A DNA stretch of 28,097 nt, taken from NCBI GenBank assembly GCA_937880175.1, contig CALFLO010000118.1, positions 1 to 28,097 of the forward strand, given 5' to 3'. This document shows positions 23,325 through 28,097 of this stretch, one piece after another (the first letter of the stretch is position 1; each line of letters starts with the position of its first letter). The position numbers and the translations under genes are program-made. The stretch comes from an uncultured Gluconobacter sp. (GTDB taxonomy: Bacteria > Pseudomonadota > Alphaproteobacteria > Acetobacterales > Acetobacteraceae). The notes beneath the pieces are model-generated. The model was not told the DNA's origin. It ran no database searches and was given only the letters and a program-made list of their open reading frames with translations.

Positions 23325-25232
23325 TCACTGCTGTGAATTTCCTATGCCGTTCGCTGTTTTGATCATTGCATATTGTGATTCGTACAGCCTGTAATACGCC
23401 TTTTTCATGGCCAGAAGCTCCTGATGCGTGCCATGCTCGACGATACGACCGTAATCGATGTAGAAAATCTCGTCCGCGCTCTCGATGGTAGAGAGTCTGT
23501 GGGCGATGATGAACGAGGTCCTTCCCTTCAACAGATGCGCCAGCCCTGCTTGCAGTGCCTCCTCGGTCTGCGTATCGATGCTGCTGGTGGCCTCGTCAAG
23601 AATCAAGATGCGCGGATCTGCAAGCAAAACCCTGGCGAAGGCAACAAGCTGGCGCTGACCACTCGATAGCGTTGATCCACGCTCCTCAATGTAGGTGTCG
23701 TATCCATGCGGCAGGCCCTTGATGAATTCGTCAGCATGCACAGCCTTGGATGCTGCAATGATCTCTTCGTCGGTGGCATCAAGCCGACCATAGCGTATGT
23801 TGTCCTTGATGGTACCGGTAAAGATAAAGGTGTCTTGAAGCATAACGCCCATCTGCCGGCGCAAGGAATCCAAAGTCACGTCGCGAACGTCATATCCGTC
23901 AACCTTTACCGATCCCTCTGCCACATCATAGAATCGCGAGAGCAAGTTGACGATGGTCGTCTTTCCGGCTCCGGTCGGACCAACGAGTGCGACGGTCTTG
24001 CCCGGTTTGACATGAAAATCAACCAGGTTCAAGATGTTGCGTCCTCCGGGTTCGTAGCGGAAGACAACATCGTTGAAGTCGACCTGTCCTCTGATCTGTG
24101 GCAGCTCAACGGCATGCGCACTGTTGTGAATCTCGGATTTCACATCGAGGGTTTCGAAGATACGTTCAAGATATGCGGAACAGGTGATGAGCTGATTGTA
24201 GAAGTTGCCAATATTGATGACTGGGTTCCAGAAATTGTTTGCATACCCCACGAAGGCGATCAAGACACCGGTGGTGACGCTCACACCAGCAACATGCATG
24301 ATTCCCAAATAATAGATAAGAGCAATGGTCATCGATGAAATCACCTGTACACCGGGCCACATCAGGAACTGGATGTGAACCGCCTTCATCCAGGATGCTC
24401 GAACGTCGCTCTGCTGTTCCTGGAAGGTTCTGAACTGCGAACGCTCCTGCGCAAAGGTCTGTGTGGTCTTGACGCCGGCAATCGACTCATGCACGTAGGC
24501 ATTGAGATTGCTCTGCTTGTTCGATAGCACCTGATAGGCCCTGCGCTGGAAATGCTGCAGTATTCTGACCCACACCATAAGTGCTGGGAAGAGCAGCAGG
24601 GACCATAGCGCCAGCTTCCAGTCGATGGCAAACATCACGATCAGCGTAATGATGAAGGTGAATACATCAGAAATAACGCTGATCAGACCAGAGCTCAAGG
24701 TGTCCGAAAGTGTATTGACATAGTTCACCACACGGATCAGAATCTTGCCGTGCGGGCGCGAATCGAAGTAAGAGAACGGCAGTGTCTGTATATGCGTGAA
24801 CAGTTGTCGGCGCATATCCTTGAGCAAGAGCTGACCGACAAGGGTAATCGACACCGTGCGGTATCTCAGGCAGAGTTCATAGGCGATTACCGCCACGAGA
24901 AATGCTGCACCCAGTATGAGCAGATTGCGAATGCTCTTGGAGGGAATCACCGAGTCAATCACGATTTTCGTCAGATACGGAATTGCAACGTCGATGCAGC
25001 TCATGACGATCACGACGATCAGAATCTTCATGACCTTGCCCAGATATGGCTTTAAATATGCTCCGACTCTTGCAATGTCGTGAATGTTGATCTGCTCTTC
25101 AAGCTCTTCGTCTTCGCGGAAGGTATTTCTTTGCTGAGCGCCCTGAGATTCCTTGTCATTGCGCTCCTGATTGATGCGCTGTTCCTGATGCTCAATGCGT
25201 TCTTGATCGAGCTTATCGTTGTGCTTCGCCAT
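23325..25232 (-). CDS. Heterodimeric ABC exporter subunit B
   Basis: A 635-residue half-transporter from ATG 25232. A ~50-residue highly charged Gln/Glu/Arg N-terminus (QERIEHQEQRINQERNDKE) precedes a six-helix exporter domain (about 65-370). The nucleotide domain follows: Walker A GPTGAGKTT, signature LSSGQRQ (not LSGGQ), Walker B ILILDEATSSID with the catalytic Glu, H-loop IIAHRLST. Together with its partner it matches LmrCD/BmrCD-like heterodimers, in which this subunit supplies the normal Glu. It starts 16 bases after the stop of subunit A. Substrate unknown (drug, lipid or peptide). Confidence 0.9.
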   Translation of the reverse strand: MAKHNDKLDQERIEHQEQRINQERNDKESQGAQQRNTFREDEELEEQINIHDIARVGAYLKPYLGKVMKILIVVIVMSCIDVAIPYLTKIVIDSVIPSKSIRNLLILGAAFLVAVIAYELCLRYRTVSITLVGQLLLKDMRRQLFTHIQTLPFSYFDSRPHGKILIRVVNYVNTLSDTLSSGLISVISDVFTFIITLIVMFAIDWKLALWSLLLFPALMVWVRILQHFQRRAYQVLSNKQSNLNAYVHESIAGVKTTQTFAQERSQFRTFQEQQSDVRASWMKAVHIQFLMWPGVQVISSMTIALIYYLGIMHVAGVSVTTGVLIAFVGYANNFWNPVINIGNFYNQLITCSAYLERIFETLDVKSEIHNSAHAVELPQIRGQVDFNDVVFRYEPGGRNILNLVDFHVKPGKTVALVGPTGAGKTTIVNLLSRFYDVAEGSVKVDGYDVRDVTLDSLRRQMGVMLQDTFIFTGTIKDNIRYGRLDATDEEIIAASKAVHADEFIKGLPHGYDTYIEERGSTLSSGQRQLVAFARVLLADPRILILDEATSSIDTQTEEALQAGLAHLLKGRTSFIIAHRLSTIESADEIFYIDYGRIVEHGTHQELLAMKKAYYRLYESQYAMIKTANGIGNSQQ

Positions 25233-25248
25233 CGTTCTTTCGTTTCCC

Positions 25249-27093
25249 CTAGTCCTCGTACCCTGCGGACTGGCCTGACTGCAGGCCCAATTGTTTGCTA
25301 TAGATTTCCCAATATCTGCCATGCGCTGCGACAAGCTGCTCGTGATTGCCCCGTTCGACGATCTGCCCATGTTCGAGCACCAGAATCAGGTCGCAATCCT
25401 TGATGGAAGATATTCTGTGAGCGATTGTCACGATGGTCTTCTTGCTGTCGAGCTCGCGCAGATGCTCTTGAATCAACGCTTCCGTCTCCATATCAACAGC
25501 GGACGTCGTATCGTCAAGAATCAGAATCGACGGATCATCAGCAAGTGCACGCGCCAGGCTCAGACGCTGCTTCTGACCGCCGGATAGTCCGACTCCACGC
25601 TCACCAACAATCGTGTTGTAGCCTTCCGGCATATTGCGGATGAAGCTGTCTGCACCAGCAATAGAAGCCATCTTGCGCACATGCTGCTCGTCTCGGGCAT
25701 CCATGCCGAATGAGATGTTGCTGCCTATGGTGTCAGAGAACAGGAAGGTGTCTTGCGCAACGATGCTGACCTGCGAGCGCAGCTGTGCTATTGGCCAGTC
25801 GCGCGCATCAATGCCGTCGAGCAGCACTCTGCCCGCCGTTGGGTCGTAGAATCTGGCGATCAGATTGACCAGCGTGGATTTGCCGGCACCGGTCTCGCCC
25901 AGAATGCCAAGCTTGGAACCAACAGGGACGAAGAAGTCCAGATCCTTGAGAATCGGTGTCTGGGGGTCGTCGGCAAAGGCAAAGCTGACGTGTTCGAAAC
26001 GAATCTCTCCACTGATTCGTCCGGGTGTGAGTGATGCCGATTCGCCCACCTGTTTGCGAATCTGCAAGGCTCGATTCACGGAAGCGTCTGCATCCACACG
26101 TTCGATGATATTGGATTCGGATGTGAGCAATGAACGGATCTTTATGCATGAGGCGTTGAATCGTTCAATGTCATTCACCAGCCATCCCGATTGACGAACC
26201 GGTCCGTCGATCATCCATAGATAGCTGTTGAATACGACCAGATCGCCAAGGGTCATCGTACCCTTGATGATGAGCCAACCCCCGAAGACCAAGGTGATCA
26301 GCTGCAGAATGAAGGACGAGCCGTCCATCCATGGCATGTATTTTCGGCTGTTGTAGGCCAGCTTCATGTTGCGTTGCATGTAGTCGTCATTGTGCGTATC
26401 GAATACTTTGGTCTCGTATGGCTCTCGCACGAATGCCTTGACCACACGATTGCCTTCAATGTTCTCCTCGACCATCGAATTCATGCGCGCCAGTGAGTTC
26501 CTGATATCGAAGAACAGCGGATGTGCATGCTTGGAGAGTCCTCGTGTGAAGTAATAGAGGAATGGCGTGATACATGCCAGCGCGAGCGCCAGACGCCAAT
26601 CGATGGTAAACATCATGATCAGGGAACCGACAAAGAGGAAGATGCAATCCGTAGCGTTGTAGAGCACCCACGAGAGGAAATGACGTATTGCATCGGTGTC
26701 CGAGGTCATGCGGCTCATGATGTCGCCGGTACGGGTGTGGTTGAAATATGGAAAATCCAAGCCATGCAGTTTCTCGTATTCGTCGCTGACAAGCCTGAAA
26801 ATTGAATTCTGCCCGAACCGTTCCATAAGCATCTGGTATCCGTAACGGGCACATACGCGAATTGCAGTCACGCCAACCATGGACAGACATAGCCTGACCA
26901 GACGGTCCTCATGGTGGTTGACGATGACTTGGTCGACGATCATTCCGGCGATGATGGGAACCATCATGACCATGATCTTGTCGACGATGAACAGGACTGC
27001 CGCCCCTGCCACACGGGGCAGGTCGGGTCGGCAGTATGGCATGATCCAGCGATAGTTGTTCGCCGTCGTATTGGTATTGGTGTTGACGTACAT
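25249..27093 (-). CDS. Heterodimeric ABC exporter subunit A (degenerate Walker B)
   Basis: A 614-residue half-transporter from ATG 27093 (MYVNTNTNTTANNYRWIMPY); a start 73 codons further upstream would add an unrelated, intergenic-like lead. Six-helix exporter domain about 25-330; nucleotide domain with Walker A GETGAGKST, signature LSGGQKQR and Walker B ILILDDTTSAVD, where Asp replaces the catalytic Glu, and H-loop TIAHRISS. One weak and one normal ATP site is the standard asymmetry of heterodimeric exporters. GAGGGC lies somewhat far (about 13 bases) upstream. First gene of a two-gene operon. Confidence 0.9.
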   Translation of the reverse strand: MYVNTNTNTTANNYRWIMPYCRPDLPRVAGAAVLFIVDKIMVMMVPIIAGMIVDQVIVNHHEDRLVRLCLSMVGVTAIRVCARYGYQMLMERFGQNSIFRLVSDEYEKLHGLDFPYFNHTRTGDIMSRMTSDTDAIRHFLSWVLYNATDCIFLFVGSLIMMFTIDWRLALALACITPFLYYFTRGLSKHAHPLFFDIRNSLARMNSMVEENIEGNRVVKAFVREPYETKVFDTHNDDYMQRNMKLAYNSRKYMPWMDGSSFILQLITLVFGGWLIIKGTMTLGDLVVFNSYLWMIDGPVRQSGWLVNDIERFNASCIKIRSLLTSESNIIERVDADASVNRALQIRKQVGESASLTPGRISGEIRFEHVSFAFADDPQTPILKDLDFFVPVGSKLGILGETGAGKSTLVNLIARFYDPTAGRVLLDGIDARDWPIAQLRSQVSIVAQDTFLFSDTIGSNISFGMDARDEQHVRKMASIAGADSFIRNMPEGYNTIVGERGVGLSGGQKQRLSLARALADDPSILILDDTTSAVDMETEALIQEHLRELDSKKTIVTIAHRISSIKDCDLILVLEHGQIVERGNHEQLVAAHGRYWEIYSKQLGLQSGQSAGYED

Positions 27094-27405
27094 GAGGAAG
27101 ATTGCCCTCGAAACCCTTGTTCTGTGATTGTTCTCTTGTTTGGCTTGCAGTTGGCCGCGATTCAATGACCAGCAAGGTGATTGAGCCATATATGGAAGCT
27201 TCTTCATATGGCAGGGCAAGCCACATCGCTGATATGCTTGCTCCGCTCCCCCTATGCAAAACTCCCTGACATCAATGCCAATTAATTCTATACTTCTGCA
27301 CGCGAGTTGCAACTTGGATATCCGGCGTTTTCAGAATAAGGATTCATGGCTCTGCGCCGACGCGCAGGACGAACATGTGATATGCGGCCTTTCATATACG
27401 AAAAG
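27094..27405 (-). promoter_or_regulatory. Upstream region of the ABC exporter operon
   Basis: No gene is seen here. An imperfect inverted repeat at 27185-27212 (GCCATAT/ATATGGC arms around GAAGCTTC-like centre) could be a repressor operator. A TTGGCA with TGCATA 17 bases downstream on the minus strand (about 27250-27280) is a weak promoter candidate. Confidence 0.35.
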
Positions 27406-27432
27406 CGGCCTCCCGCATCAAGCGGGAGGCCG
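27406..27432 (-). terminator. Intrinsic terminator
   Basis: A perfect 11-bp GC-rich stem (CGGCCTCCCGC with its complement, five-base loop), followed on the minus strand by CTTTTCG. It would end minus-strand transcripts coming from the right edge before the exporter promoter. Confidence 0.8.
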
Positions 27433-27507
27433 TAGCATTCATTTATGGAATGGGCCATCTCACAGCGTGACTCAGCGCTGAGAGAAACGCGTTACCGCTA
27501 CTTGATT

Positions 27508-27760
27508 ACCTTGCCGTATTGCGTGCATGTTCCGGGCATTGACATCACCTCGCCACTCAGGGCGATGCGTGAAGTCGGCTCGCTGATCCATCGCTGCTGT
27601 GTAGAGCTGCTGTCAGCAAGGTCTTGAAGGGGTATTCCAGTATTTGTCTGTTGATTCAGCACTTGCAGATTGCGCTGCCCCAAAGGTCACAACAGAAGCA
27701 GTCATTAATGTTGCGGCAGCAATGCAAGCACTGATGGTTTTGTAGTGCCAATTGATCTCA
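27508..27760 (-). pseudogene. Small exported protein, apparently frameshifted
   Basis: Read on the minus strand, about 27630-27745 encodes a clear signal peptide, including HYKTISACIAAATLMTASVV and then GAAQSASAE, in a frame that lacks ATG, GTG or TTG and stops soon after (TDKYWNTPSRPC). Another frame continues with TNTGIPLQDLADSSSTQQRW and ends ALSGEVMSMPGTCTQYGKVIK. Together they would form a small secreted protein of about 90 residues with one or two indels. No family is recognised. The terminator at 27406-27432 follows it. It could also be a sequencing error in an intact small gene. Confidence 0.4.
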
Positions 27761-28097
27761 TCAGTCGTGCTTGTCTGAATGATTAAGAGAAAGCTCCCCC
27801 ACGGGTACCTTCATCGACACCGCAGGAACCGACAAAGCCAGCCCCGTGCCGGAAATTGCGTGCACGCGATTCTTCTCCTGAGGCGTGGTCATCTCATCGC
27901 CTTCCAATGCGACTGCATTGCCATGCATATCCTTGGGAGTCCTGTGATAATCGACTGCGCTCTTGCCTATGACTGCGACTCCGACCAACGCAATCACCAA
28001 AAAGAGTGCAAACAGAACGCGGCTATAGGCACAAAAGTGTGGGGGAAATCGTTTCCTAGCCCTTGTGGGAGTGGGTGTTGCTCCTGTTTTATAATTT
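27761..28097 (-). CDS. Partial membrane-anchored protein, possibly truncated sortase-like
   Basis: This minus-strand frame is open from the right edge to a TGA at 27761, at least 111 codons. It has an Arg-rich Pro/Thr lead (TPTPTRARKRF), one membrane helix (LFALFLVIALVGVAVIG), then an extracellular stretch ending GTGLALSVPAVSMKVPVGEL and a short tail NHSDKHD. The L-x-VPA-x-S-x-x-VPVGEL pattern resembles the first strands of class E/F-type sortase domains of actinobacteria, after which ~130 residues with the catalytic Cys would be expected; they are missing, so it may be truncated. The start lies outside the window or is GTG 28000. Low confidence on family. Confidence 0.4.
   Translation of the reverse strand, partial: NYKTGATPTPTRARKRFPPHFCAYSRVLFALFLVIALVGVAVIGKSAVDYHRTPKDMHGNAVALEGDEMTTPQEKNRVHAISGTGLALSVPAVSMKVPVGELSLNHSDKHD

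Noticed and set aside
1..28097. CRISPR array
   Set aside because: No set of regularly spaced identical repeats with unique spacers was seen; the repeats found are att, arm, iteron and hairpin types.

Overview
The window looks like chromosome of a Bifidobacteriaceae member, most likely Bifidobacterium. This rests on the oligopeptide-transporter layout, the heterodimeric ABC exporter pair, an actinobacterial MobF relaxase remnant and an IS3-type element. It is a family-level judgement from protein character; no 16S or other marker is present. All coordinates and motif positions were read by eye.

Left third (1-7711) is accessory DNA, almost all on the minus strand. It begins with a three-gene ABC-3C conflict operon (REase-like effector, small middle component, SMC-like ATPase cut by the window edge). 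A SIR2 + HerA antiphage pair follows, in which herA is split by a one-base frameshift at a short C run. A scar comes next: the C-terminal end of a MobF/TraA relaxase and the N-terminal part of a DEDD exonuclease, separated by a decayed IS3-family element whose transposase carries several frameshifts. This is typical of a defence island built on remains of conjugative DNA.

Centre (7753-13487) is a compact 5.7 kb integrative element in the 3' end of a tRNA-Lys(UUU) gene, bounded by a 21-nt duplication with one mismatch. Repeated integrase arm-like sites lie inside both ends. It encodes a beta-rich small protein, a membrane protein overlapping a ribbon-helix-helix protein in another frame, a type IV pilin-like prepilin with 19-residue C-terminal repeats, a small acidic unknown, a Trp-rich membrane protein, a small helix-turn-helix protein, a CRESS-type rolling-circle Rep (HUH endonuclease plus SF3 helicase, like circovirus Rep and the Rep of bifidobacterial plasmid p4M) and a tyrosine integrase. 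A 600-nt noncoding stretch with strong hairpins and TGTAACAG iterons precedes rep and is the likely origin. A pilin-like surface protein inside a CRESS-Rep element is the most unusual feature of the window.

Right half (13540-27432) is ordinary chromosome: a MarR regulator coupled to a TIM-barrel-like protein (+), a complete peptide ABC importer (oppA-oppB-oppC-oppDF), an MgtC/SapB membrane protein, an acyltransferase-3 membrane protein whose best ribosome-binding site and start lie inside a perfect 19-bp inverted repeat, and a two-gene heterodimeric ABC exporter (all minus). The right edge carries a terminator and two small broken or partial exported-protein genes.
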